Below are positions 11,425-20,946 of a DNA stretch of 64,000 nt, piece by piece. Position 1 is the stretch's first letter; each line of letters starts with the position of its first letter. This DNA is from an uncultured Planktomarina sp. (lineage in GTDB: Bacteria > Pseudomonadota > Alphaproteobacteria > Rhodobacterales > Rhodobacteraceae), in the NCBI GenBank assembly GCA_905182425.1, contig CAJJBP010000001.1, forward strand, positions 79,897-143,896, written 5' to 3'. A program made the position numbers and the translations under genes. The notes beneath the pieces are model-generated. The model did not search any database, was not told where the DNA came from, and saw nothing but the letters and a program-made list of their open reading frames with translations.

Positions 11425-12149
11425 AAATAGTAGGCCTATACGAAGCGGATAACCTGGCTAAGAAGAATAAATCCGAGAACAGGAACTACCACCCAGATCT
11501 ACCCCTTGTTGATCCTTCAACAATTTCTTCGCCAACTAATCCACAACTTCGAGCATTTTGGTTTAGCAAGAATTGGCTCACACTTTCTGAACGAGTTTTA
11601 ATTTGGTCCAGTTTTTCAATGCACCCAATTGAACACTTCATCTACCTGAACAGTATTTGCATACCTGGGTTATCGTCAGCCATCCCGTTTATCTTATTTT
11701 CCATATCATCTACCAAGTCCCAAGGGCTGCAATGACCCATACAGGTTATGAAGACTTGCTGATAAAAAACAAACGTAGCAATGCATATGGTACGTTTTAT
11801 AACGCCCTCCATCATCGCTATTTTGAATGAACTATGGCAACCGAGAAATGCCTTGGGATCGTTGGTTTGGAACGTTTCACGACGGCGGCGATAAAGCCAC
11901 CCAGACGACACGGGACCAGAAACGGAAAATGTATTTTAAACTCAGGGAATTCCGTCAAAAATTTTAAAAATAGTACGGGCAACATTAAAAATATCATTTA
12001 ATAATAATTGAATTAGATTTAACTCTCCGACTCTTCTGCGCTGATATTTTAAACTTTACGCCTGTAGCCATAGAGCTAAAAATTTCAAAAATAGCTAGTT
12101 GTGAAGTTCGGTTAATACAAATACGAATACTTAAAATATTAGGAATATT

Positions 12150-13121
12150 TTGGTGGATGTCCTTATTCTGAACGATACCGATTTGAATGGAAGTCATTTT
12201 GGCTGCTATAAGGTGATGTCAACTATAATTGATGCTCTTGGTCAAAGAGGAATCAAACATGATACCGTAAAAGTGGCGACAAAATGGTGGTCTAATAGCG
12301 AAATTTCCTCAAAAATAGTTAGCTCAAAATTGGTCATAATAAATGGTGAAGGTACGCTTCACCACGGTCGAAAAAAAGGTAAATGGCTTTTAGACGCAGC
12401 TAAATTAGCTAAAGATTCCGGTGCCAAAGTTGCACTCATAAATGCACTCTGGCAAGAGAACCCGTCTTCCTGGGCAGATATCACTTCCTCATTTGACCTT
12501 TTACAATGCCGAGATTCAATGTCTCAATCACACCTGAAACAACAAACGAACCGCAAAGTCATGTTCTTTGGCGATCTATCAATGATAGACCCATGGCCAA
12601 ATTCGCCAAATGAATACAGACTTGGAATGTTAGTCAGTGACTCTGTTAGTAAAACTCAATCTGAAAAACTATTACGTTTTGCGGGAAAAAATGAAGCTAC
12701 AATGATGTCAATTACAACAACAAAAGCTAAACTGCGGTGGTTATCTGCCATATGTTTGGGCCCAGATGCTTTAGCTGGATACAGGAACCAAAAAGTTGCG
12801 AAGAGTTTAAGCGAGTATATGAACGCGTTGGGCATGGCAGAAAATGTTGTCACTGGCAGGTTCCATACAGCTTGCATGGCCTTACTTACCAAAACTCCAT
12901 TTCTAGCCTTGAACTCAAATAGCTGGAAAATAGAAGCTTTGCTTAAAGACGTTGGGCTCAACTTAAAACGGAGAAACGCCAATATTCGAGACTTCGGCAC
13001 ACAGAATCTTTTGCTTAAAAAATTTACAGCCCGTGAGATTGAGAACATAGATCACAATTTAAAAAAATGGCGCCTAAGTGCGCAAAATATGTTTGACGAA
13101 TTAGCATCTTTGGCACTTTGA
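12150..13121 (+). CDS. polysaccharide pyruvyl transferase family protein
   Basis: 323 aa; DTDLNGSHFGCYKVMSTI, IINGEGTLHHGR, VTGRFHTACMALLTKTPFLALNSNSWKIEALL; TTG/GTG start. Confidence 0.82.
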   Translation: MVDVLILNDTDLNGSHFGCYKVMSTIIDALGQRGIKHDTVKVATKWWSNSEISSKIVSSKLVIINGEGTLHHGRKKGKWLLDAAKLAKDSGAKVALINALWQENPSSWADITSSFDLLQCRDSMSQSHLKQQTNRKVMFFGDLSMIDPWPNSPNEYRLGMLVSDSVSKTQSEKLLRFAGKNEATMMSITTTKAKLRWLSAICLGPDALAGYRNQKVAKSLSEYMNALGMAENVVTGRFHTACMALLTKTPFLALNSNSWKIEALLKDVGLNLKRRNANIRDFGTQNLLLKKFTAREIENIDHNLKKWRLSAQNMFDELASLAL

Positions 13122-13371
13122 AATTACAGCAAAACGCAAGATCAGAAATTATTAGCAAATAAACTTAAATTAAAAAATTTGATGTGCCTTGGGACAAGCT
13201 ATCAGTATCTTTTCATGATGGATTAGAAACAGGCAAAACTAAAATGAAAGAACGCCTTAAATCAAGAATATACGTAAATGAATAAAGTATTTTTCTCCAT
13301 TGGGCAGATTGCGTCAGCAATAATATTTTTATTTTGTATTTTACGCGGGCCGTTTTCTTTTATAACTTCAA

Positions 13372-14304
13372 TTAATTTCGCGCACGCCGAATGTCTTGGG
13401 GTGTGACCCTAAACTCAGCACGAAAAGCCCGTGTCATAGCGCTAGCATTATTGTAACCCGAACGTAGGGCGATTTCTGAAACTGACATATCCGTATCTGC
13501 GACAAGTCCCCTCGCATGAGAAAGCCGCAGGCGCCTGTAGATGGTCTGTGGACTTGCTCCCATTTTCTCTTGCATTTGTGTTTCCAGGTGCCGTTGACTT
13601 CGTTCTAAATCTTTGGCGATTTCAGCAATTAGCAAAGGTTCCTCAATATTTCTACGCATCAAATTTATTGCACGAGCCACAATTCCAGCCTTTGGATCAG
13701 GCCGCTCGGAATAAGCCCCAGTAAACAGCGCCTCGACCCGGAACCTTATGGCCGACCCCAATGCTTGGCCAATTAACTGCAGAGCCATTGCAAAAGCCGT
13801 AGATGCCCCTCCACAAGACACACGATCTCGATCAAAAATTACCGGGTCTTTCTCTACCAAAACATCTGTAAAGCGTTCAGAAAAAAGATCTATTTCATCC
13901 CAATGTATCGTTGCCCTGTATCCATCCAAAAGCCCTGCCTCGGCTAATAACCAACTCCCAGTATCCAACCCCGCCAAGCGATCAAACTTTCTTGCAGCCG
14001 CTCGGAGTGATTGGCCACAAGTGACTGTTGCGTGTGAAACAAATTCATACGACGGCATTACCATCAACATGTCACCTTGTACGTCGCTCAATCTTGCATC
14101 TGCAGCGAGCCGCAACCCAGATGAAGATACAACATCATTTCCTGTTAAGGTCACTATATTCCACCGATAATACTCGTGATCTGTAAAATGGTTGCAAGCA
14201 CGTAATGGTTCCAAAATATTAGCAAGACAGTGATTAGAAAACTGGTCAAATAACAAAATTGAGATGCATTGGGTCACGGAATAAAGATCTTTCGCATTTG
14301 GCAT
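13372..14304 (-). CDS. GlxA-type AraC family transcriptional regulator
   Basis: 310 aa; DJ-1/GATase-like N-terminal domain and C-terminal AraC HTH (SEIALRSGYNNASAMTRAFRAEFRVTPQDIRRAR). Confidence 0.9.
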   Translation of the reverse strand: MPNAKDLYSVTQCISILLFDQFSNHCLANILEPLRACNHFTDHEYYRWNIVTLTGNDVVSSSGLRLAADARLSDVQGDMLMVMPSYEFVSHATVTCGQSLRAAARKFDRLAGLDTGSWLLAEAGLLDGYRATIHWDEIDLFSERFTDVLVEKDPVIFDRDRVSCGGASTAFAMALQLIGQALGSAIRFRVEALFTGAYSERPDPKAGIVARAINLMRRNIEEPLLIAEIAKDLERSQRHLETQMQEKMGASPQTIYRRLRLSHARGLVADTDMSVSEIALRSGYNNASAMTRAFRAEFRVTPQDIRRARN

Positions 14305-14375
14305 GAATTATTCTAATTCTGCATCGAATTGCTTTGCAAGCCAAATTACATTCGTTTTGAAACCCCTCAACAAGG

Positions 14376-15545
14376 ATGCCGCAAATGGAATATGGTTTAT
14401 CAGAAGAGCAAGGTATGATCGCAAATACTGTTAGATCCTTTGTGGAAAGGGAAATTTATCCGCATGAAGCTCTGGTTGAGCGCACTGGAGAAGTTCCAAA
14501 CGAGATAGCACAAGAGATAAAACAAAAAACACTTGATCTAGGATTTTACGCCTGCAATTTTCCCGAAAGTGTTGGCTGCGCCGGGCTTAACCATACAGAT
14601 TTTGCTTTAGTCGAGCGCGAACTTGGTCGCGGGTCAATGGCGCTAAACCATTTTTTTGGACGCCCACAAAATATTCTAATGGCCTGTGAGGGTGAACAAA
14701 TTCAACGCTATCTTATGCCTGCCGTGCGTGGCGAGCGAATGGATGCACTGGCGATGACGGAGCCCGGCGCAGGCTCAGACATACGCGGCATGAAATGCTC
14801 TGCCCAACGCGATGGTGGAGACTGGGTCGTGAACGGCACTAAACACTTTATAAGCGGCGCAGATCACGCAGACTTTTTAATCGTTTTCATTGCCACGGGT
14901 GAAGATCAAACGTCCAAAGGACCAAAAAAACGCATAACAGCATTTCTAGTAGACAGAGGCACAGCAGGCTTTACAATTCGGGATGGGTATAAGTCTGTAA
15001 GCCACCGTGGCTACAAGAATATGATCCTTGAATTTGATGATTGCAGACTTCCTCATAAACAGGTTCTCGGCGAAGTCGATGGTGGCTTTGAAGTTATGAA
15101 CACCTGGCTCTACGCCACTCGCATCACAGTCGCCACGATGAGTGTTGGTCGGGCACGTCGGGTCTTCGATTATGCCTTGAATTACGCAGCCGAACGGGAA
15201 CAGTTTGGCCAGAAAATTGGAAAGTTCCAAGGCATTAGCTTCCAGCTTGCAGATATGATCACGGAAATTGATGCTGCCGATTTACTAACCCTTGCAGCAG
15301 CCGACAGGTTAGACAAAAATTTATCGGCTAACAGAGAAATTGCAAGCGCAAAGCTCTATGCGAGTGAGATGCTCGCAAGGGTGACTGATGCTGCGATTCA
15401 AATTCATGGTGGAATGGGCCTTATGGACGACTACCCATTGGAACGGTTTTGGAGAGATGCACGCGTCGAGCGCATTTGGGATGGAACATCAGAGATTCAA
15501 AGACACATTATTAGTCGTGATTTATTACGCGCCTTGGGAGCCTAA
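14376..15545 (+). CDS. acyl-CoA dehydrogenase
   Basis: 389 aa; AMTEPGAGSDIRGMKCSA, QIHGGMGLMDDYPLERFWRDARVERIWDGTSEIQR. Confidence 0.94.
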   Translation: MPQMEYGLSEEQGMIANTVRSFVEREIYPHEALVERTGEVPNEIAQEIKQKTLDLGFYACNFPESVGCAGLNHTDFALVERELGRGSMALNHFFGRPQNILMACEGEQIQRYLMPAVRGERMDALAMTEPGAGSDIRGMKCSAQRDGGDWVVNGTKHFISGADHADFLIVFIATGEDQTSKGPKKRITAFLVDRGTAGFTIRDGYKSVSHRGYKNMILEFDDCRLPHKQVLGEVDGGFEVMNTWLYATRITVATMSVGRARRVFDYALNYAAEREQFGQKIGKFQGISFQLADMITEIDAADLLTLAAADRLDKNLSANREIASAKLYASEMLARVTDAAIQIHGGMGLMDDYPLERFWRDARVERIWDGTSEIQRHIISRDLLRALGA

Positions 15546-15811
15546 TATTGGATCAAAATATGCCACCAGAAGGAATATTTTTTGTAAGGCTAAATATAGT
15601 CGAGCTTCTATCAAGAGGCACGCTCCTTAAAGCGGCTTACTCATCCCATTACCATCAGAGCAACAGCCTATGCCGCGACACCAAATTTTTGGAATTCAAT
15701 AAATATTACCAAATTCCATTCTTTAAAATTACTCTCGCTACTGACTAACTTTTAGGCAACATCCAACTAAACAATGTGGTCCATTTGCGCCTGAATTCTG
15801 AAGGAACCAAT

Positions 15812-17839
15812 ATGTCTGATCTCACACGATTGCTAAACCCAAAATCCATTGCTGTTATTGGGGGTGGAGAATGGTGTAGTTCTATTATTTCTGCTGCAGA
15901 TCAAATCGGTTTTAAAGGTATAATCATCCCAATCCATCCAACAAAAAAGGAGATTGCAGGGCTACCTGCACTAAAATCGCTTGACGCATTTCCAGGCAGA
16001 ATTGATGCCGCGTTCATAGGTGTGAACAGACATGCAACATTAGACATTGTTGCACAATTGCGTCGGTTGGGCGCGGGTGGTGCCACGTGTTTTGCCTCTG
16101 GTTTTTCTGAAGCAGCCGCTGAGGATGCATCGAGCACCGATTTGCAAAAACAGCTTATAGAGGCCGCAGGTGATATGCCAATATTAGGGCCAAATTGCTA
16201 CGGTTTTCTCAACGCTTTTGATGGGTGTGGAATTTGGCCAGACCAGCATGGTTGCCGTAAAGTTGACCGGGGAGCAGCAATTCTCACCCAAAGTTCAAAC
16301 ATCGCAATTAATCTCACAATGCAAAACAGAGGCCTTCCAATCGGCTATGTAGTAGCATGTGGCAACCAAGCGCAAACAACGCAAGCTGAAATTGGAATGC
16401 AATTACTGGATGACCCACGGGTCACAGTAATCGGCCTACATATTGAAGGCTTCGGGGATTTGCGAGGTTGGGAAGCATTCGCTTGCAAAGCATATGAGCG
16501 TGATATTCCATTGATCGCCTTGAAGTCTGGAAAATCAGATCAAGCACAAGCCGCCGCAATCTCTCATACCGCTTCGCTAGCGGGTGGAGATGCTGGTGCG
16601 CAAGCCTTTTTAGATCGCCTAGGTATCCACCGCGCTTGCAGTTTACCGGTATTTCTCGAAGCTTTAAAATTCAGCCACCTATTCGGGAGAATTAAAAGTA
16701 ACAGAATTGCATCAATTTCATGCTCCGGTGGCGAAGCTGCACTGGCTGCTGACGCAGCTCATGGCACACAGCTTGAGTTCCCAGCTCTTACTAGAACGCA
16801 GCGTAAAGACTTGGGTAAAGCATTGGGGCCTATGGTGGCTCTCGCAAACCCATTAGATTATCATACCTATATTTGGCGTAATACAGAGGCAATGACAGCC
16901 GCTTGGTCTGCAATGGCTGATCGAGATATTGCACTTACCTTACTAATTAGTGACTACCCTAGAACTGATATATGCGATGCTAGCGATTGGGACTGCGTAA
17001 CCAGTGCGGCCATCGGGGCTGCCAAGCAAACAGGAAGACCTTACGCAGTAGTGGCAAGTTTGGCAGAATCAATGCCAGAAAACGTTTCACGAAAATTGAT
17101 GGAAAGTGGCGTAGCTGCGGGCAATGGGCTAGATCATTGCATTAAGGCCTTGGATATTTTGACCAAGCCAATGGCTTTAGGTGCTGATGAAATCCTATTA
17201 CCCGGCAAGTCACGCCAAGTATCAATTGTCGACGAATACTCTGCAAAAAAAGACCTTGCAGAACTGGGGCTCATTATTCCTAAATCGATTAAGCTGAGCA
17301 ATCGCAATCTTGCCTCAGAGCTTGCCCAGACTGTGGGCTTTCCAGTTGCCCTCAAAACCTTGGGGCTGGCACATAAAACTGGTTCTAACGGGCTTGCCTT
17401 GTCCCTCAATTCGATCGAAGAAGTGGCGCGTATTGCACCGACCTTGACCTCAGGTGATATATTAATTGAGCACATGATTCCGGGCGGGATCGTTGAACTT
17501 CTTATTGGTATAACTCGTGACCCAGCGCATGGGTTTGTCCTGACCCTGGCAGCAGGTGGGACCATGACCGAAATCTTGGCAGATAACACAAGCTTGCTAG
17601 TTCCCGCGCGCAGCGACGATATAGAGCGGGCATTAAACAAACTAAAAATCGCCCCTCTTTTCCATGGCTTCCGTGGAAAACCGCCTGTAAATTTTAAGGC
17701 AATTTTAGCCGCAATTCACGCAATACAGGCCTATGTGCTTGCCAATGCGGCCTACGTAGAAGAAGTTGAGATTAATCCATTAATTTGTACCGCTCAGACG
17801 GCCATTGCCGTTGATGCTCTCATAAGGAAAACGCCATGA
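15812..17839 (+). CDS. acetate--CoA ligase (ADP-forming) family protein
   Basis: CoA-binding domain (LLNPKSIAVIGG), succinyl-CoA-ligase-like domain, C-terminal ATP-grasp; preferred start MSDLTRLL within ORF 15776..17839. Confidence 0.9.
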   Translation: MSDLTRLLNPKSIAVIGGGEWCSSIISAADQIGFKGIIIPIHPTKKEIAGLPALKSLDAFPGRIDAAFIGVNRHATLDIVAQLRRLGAGGATCFASGFSEAAAEDASSTDLQKQLIEAAGDMPILGPNCYGFLNAFDGCGIWPDQHGCRKVDRGAAILTQSSNIAINLTMQNRGLPIGYVVACGNQAQTTQAEIGMQLLDDPRVTVIGLHIEGFGDLRGWEAFACKAYERDIPLIALKSGKSDQAQAAAISHTASLAGGDAGAQAFLDRLGIHRACSLPVFLEALKFSHLFGRIKSNRIASISCSGGEAALAADAAHGTQLEFPALTRTQRKDLGKALGPMVALANPLDYHTYIWRNTEAMTAAWSAMADRDIALTLLISDYPRTDICDASDWDCVTSAAIGAAKQTGRPYAVVASLAESMPENVSRKLMESGVAAGNGLDHCIKALDILTKPMALGADEILLPGKSRQVSIVDEYSAKKDLAELGLIIPKSIKLSNRNLASELAQTVGFPVALKTLGLAHKTGSNGLALSLNSIEEVARIAPTLTSGDILIEHMIPGGIVELLIGITRDPAHGFVLTLAAGGTMTEILADNTSLLVPARSDDIERALNKLKIAPLFHGFRGKPPVNFKAILAAIHAIQAYVLANAAYVEEVEINPLICTAQTAIAVDALIRKTP

Positions 17840-18615
17840 GCCCGATCAAAACATACGCAAAAGGCGGCATTCTGCAGGTAACACTTGACCGTCCAAAAGC
17901 AAACGCGATCGATTTAGCAACAAGTAAAATAATGGGTGAGGTATTTTCTAAATTTCGTGACGACCCGACCTTACATGTGGCGATCATCACTGCTGCGGGC
18001 CAGAAGTTCTTTTGTCCTGGGTGGGACTTGAAGGCCGCAGCAGACGGTGATGCAGTTGACGGAGACTACGGCGTCGGGGGCTTTGGAGGGTTACAAGAAT
18101 TAAGGGATCTCAACAAACCGGTAATCGCTGCCGTGAACGGTATTTGCTGCGGTGGTGGGTTGGAATGGGCCTTGTCAGCGGATATTATAATCGCCGCGGA
18201 ACATGCCAGCTTTGCCCTGCCAGAAATTCGTTCCGGGACTGTTGCAGATGCAGCTTCAGTGAAGGTTCCGAAACGTATTCCTTATCACATCGCAATGGAG
18301 CTATTGCTCACAGGACGATGGTTTAATGTGGATGAGGCCAAGACTTGGGGCTTGGTTAATCATTCCTATCCCAGCAATCAGCTCATGGATAAGGCTTGGG
18401 AAATGGCCCGTCTTTTGGCAAGCGGCCCCCCATTAGTTTATGCGGCAATCAAGGAAATTGTTCGTGACGCTGAGAATAGCAAATTCCAAGATACAATGAA
18501 CCGTATTACACAGCGCCAATTAGCGTCCATTGACACGTTATATGCATCAGAGGATCAGTTAGAGGGCGCAAAAGCATTTTCCGAAAAACGAGATCCAGTG
18601 TGGAAAGGCAAATAA
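17836..18615 (+). CDS. enoyl-CoA hydratase/isomerase family (carnitinyl-CoA dehydratase-like)
   Basis: 259 aa crotonase fold; VTLDRPKANAIDLAT, KPVIAAVNGICCGGGLEWALSADIIIAAEHASFALPEI; overlaps the upstream ligase. Confidence 0.9.
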   Translation: MSPIKTYAKGGILQVTLDRPKANAIDLATSKIMGEVFSKFRDDPTLHVAIITAAGQKFFCPGWDLKAAADGDAVDGDYGVGGFGGLQELRDLNKPVIAAVNGICCGGGLEWALSADIIIAAEHASFALPEIRSGTVADAASVKVPKRIPYHIAMELLLTGRWFNVDEAKTWGLVNHSYPSNQLMDKAWEMARLLASGPPLVYAAIKEIVRDAENSKFQDTMNRITQRQLASIDTLYASEDQLEGAKAFSEKRDPVWKGK

Positions 18616-18695
18616 TCCGACAGATCTCAGGTATACCTTTCGAACTAAGGTAATGCTCGTATATCAAACAGTGCATAGCTCCACGAAAGTATTTA

Positions 18696-19337
18696 TTACG
18701 TTGGAGCCTTATGAAATAGTACAATTACACCTAAATCATTCGCGTGTTTACCGACGGGGCCTTGCATATAAATTGGAACGGTCTGAAGAGATAAATTATC
18801 AATATCGTCACCAATCTCTTTTAATTTTTGTTTAAATCCTGCTGATTCAAAATGCTCTAAATTAATCGATAAACAAAATAACGCACCAGGCTTCGCAATG
18901 CGTAGTAATTCATCCAAAGCCACCGGCCCCACATGGCCATGGGTAAACGTCCCAGCACTTATGATACCGTCATATTTAGCAGACTCTATCGGCAAACGTT
19001 CGAGCAAATTGCCCTCAATCATTTTTTTGTAACATCCTTTGGCAAAAGCCACAGCAAGCATTTCAGCCGAAATGTCCAAACCATCAATACTGTGAATTGA
19101 ATGATAGGCTAAACGATTTCCAACCAATCCTGTGCCTGCACCAACATCCAAAATTCGACCCAAATGCGCTCGACCCGAAGATTTCACGAATGTATCAGCT
19201 ACAAAAATTGGGAGAACATACCCCATATTATCTGCAAAATCTCGGTCATAACTTTCTGCCCATTCTGCATAAAGTCGCCGATTATCCTCAGGGGATTGAA
19301 GCGCATAAGCTGCGTCCAACGCCGGTTTATCAGTCAT
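18696..19337 (-). CDS. class I SAM-dependent methyltransferase
   Basis: RILDVGAGTGLVGNRLA motif I. Confidence 0.88.
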   Translation of the reverse strand: MTDKPALDAAYALQSPEDNRRLYAEWAESYDRDFADNMGYVLPIFVADTFVKSSGRAHLGRILDVGAGTGLVGNRLAYHSIHSIDGLDISAEMLAVAFAKGCYKKMIEGNLLERLPIESAKYDGIISAGTFTHGHVGPVALDELLRIAKPGALFCLSINLEHFESAGFKQKLKEIGDDIDNLSLQTVPIYMQGPVGKHANDLGVIVLFHKAPT

Positions 19338-19400
19338 TTGATTTCTCCTCTAGCAAAACAAAGTCTTCTCGTTTTCGTGATTAGAGCCTATCACGCCTCT

Positions 19401-20240
19401 ATGACCAAGAAATTACTTTGTATCGGATACGGATTTTCTGCCCGCGCCTTAGCCCCTTTGTTAATGCAGCAGGGTTGGGCAGTGACTGGTACCACTCGTA
19501 GTGCCATGCGCACCGAGCAAATGCAGGCCGATGGAGTTGCTGCGTTACATTGGCCAGGTGACGATTTACATCGTGCATTATCAAAGGCAACTCATTTGCT
19601 AATTTCTGCAGCACCTACTGCGAATGGTGACCCTTTGCTGAACGCTATCCCAATCAAACAATATGAGTTTGATTGGGTCGGCTATTTGTCTACCACGGGT
19701 GTTTATGGAAATCACAACGGAGATTGGGTTGATGAGGCCACAGTTTTAAACCCAACTACAGAGCGTGGGAAATTACGCAAAAGCGCGGAACGTGCTTGGG
19801 AAAATAGTAATTTGCCTCTTCATATTTTTCGCCTCGCCGGAATTTACGGACCTGGACGCGGACCTTTCTCCAAAGTACGAAATGGCACAGCACGGCGGAT
19901 CATCAAAGCAGACCAAATGTTCAGCCGCATCCATGTGGATGATATTGCGCAAATTCTTGCTGCCTCAATACACGCGCCACGACCCGGTGCAATCTACAAC
20001 CTCTGCGACGACGATCCTGCGCCACCCCAGGATGTGATCTCACATGCAGCAACGTTACTTGGACTACCCCTACCTCCAATGGTCGATTTCGAAATAGCAG
20101 AAATGACCCCAATGGCTAAGAGTTTCTACGCTGAGAACAAGCGTGTTTCGAATGATTTAATTAAATCAGAATTGGGCGTAAAATTACTTTACCCAACCTA
20201 TAAATCTGGCCTTCAAAATCTCCTGGACCGAGAGAATTAA
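19401..20240 (+). CDS. NAD-dependent epimerase/dehydratase (YeeZ-like SDR)
   Basis: LLCIGYGFSARALAPLL, YLSTTGVYGNHNGDWVDE; ATG at 19401 inside ORF 19164..20240. Confidence 0.88.
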   Translation: MTKKLLCIGYGFSARALAPLLMQQGWAVTGTTRSAMRTEQMQADGVAALHWPGDDLHRALSKATHLLISAAPTANGDPLLNAIPIKQYEFDWVGYLSTTGVYGNHNGDWVDEATVLNPTTERGKLRKSAERAWENSNLPLHIFRLAGIYGPGRGPFSKVRNGTARRIIKADQMFSRIHVDDIAQILAASIHAPRPGAIYNLCDDDPAPPQDVISHAATLLGLPLPPMVDFEIAEMTPMAKSFYAENKRVSNDLIKSELGVKLLYPTYKSGLQNLLDREN

Positions 20241-20899
20241 TCTGCAAAGATTTTTCGGACGCCCCAGGCTATACCCGCAAATAGGAACATAAATATAATC
20301 GCTACGCCGATGTTGCTGCCATAGAATATAATACGACCTGATACATCAAGATTATTGAGAAACGGATAAGGCAGTCCCTGCGTTACGCTGCCAACCGGGC
20401 TATCATTGAAGCGCATTACAAGAAACTCTATCCATGCTAGGTAGGCTACAATTAAAGTTACTAAAAGCAGCAATCCATGCTTTAATTGGCGAAAAATACG
20501 GTTGAAGAAAAACGCATCAATCCACATGAGAATTGGTCCAAATAAATGCATGTAAAACTCACGCCACCAAACGTCCAGCTGCCCGTTTGGGGTTACAGAT
20601 TTTGGATCTTCAAAATACAAAGTCCAATATAAGAAGACCACCATAGCATTTACGACGGCAGTTGCACCACCAAAGCTATCCCATTTAGCTGAACTTTGAC
20701 CCAGTGAAATACGAAACATTTGCCATGCCATCGCAAGTGACATGGCAAGTCCCCAAATCGTAAGAAACCTAAACGGACCGCCTGCAGCGCCCCAGTTTGA
20801 GTTGATACAACTGTACGACATATAGAAAATCGCTAACAGCAAGACGGCGGCGCGATAGCCTAGAATCAGGTGCTTGAATTCCATCCTACTTTTTGGCAT
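20237..20899 (-). CDS. Pr6Pr/FAR-17a-AIG1-like integral membrane protein
   Basis: 220 aa, ~6 TM; YMHLFGPILMWIDAFFF signature-like segment. Confidence 0.65.
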   Translation of the reverse strand: MPKSRMEFKHLILGYRAAVLLLAIFYMSYSCINSNWGAAGGPFRFLTIWGLAMSLAMAWQMFRISLGQSSAKWDSFGGATAVVNAMVVFLYWTLYFEDPKSVTPNGQLDVWWREFYMHLFGPILMWIDAFFFNRIFRQLKHGLLLLVTLIVAYLAWIEFLVMRFNDSPVGSVTQGLPYPFLNNLDVSGRIIFYGSNIGVAIIFMFLFAGIAWGVRKIFAD

Positions 20900-20946
20900 G
20901 GTATTTCCAATTTCTAAAGCAAAAAAAGTCTGGTGGAATAACTAAA

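Noticed and set aside
11642-11911. 89-aa minus-strand ORF in the 11.4-12.1 kb gap
   Set aside because: No recognisable domain and no clear ribosome-binding site; kept only as part of the unexplained AT-rich gap.
13748-14170. 140-aa plus-strand ORF opposite the AraC-type regulator
   Set aside because: Antisense shadow ORF; composition and lack of motifs indicate it is a by-product of the real minus-strand gene. The same applies to most ORFs listed opposite confident genes (e.g. 5131..5520, 8319..8909, 36077..36670, 50313..50699).
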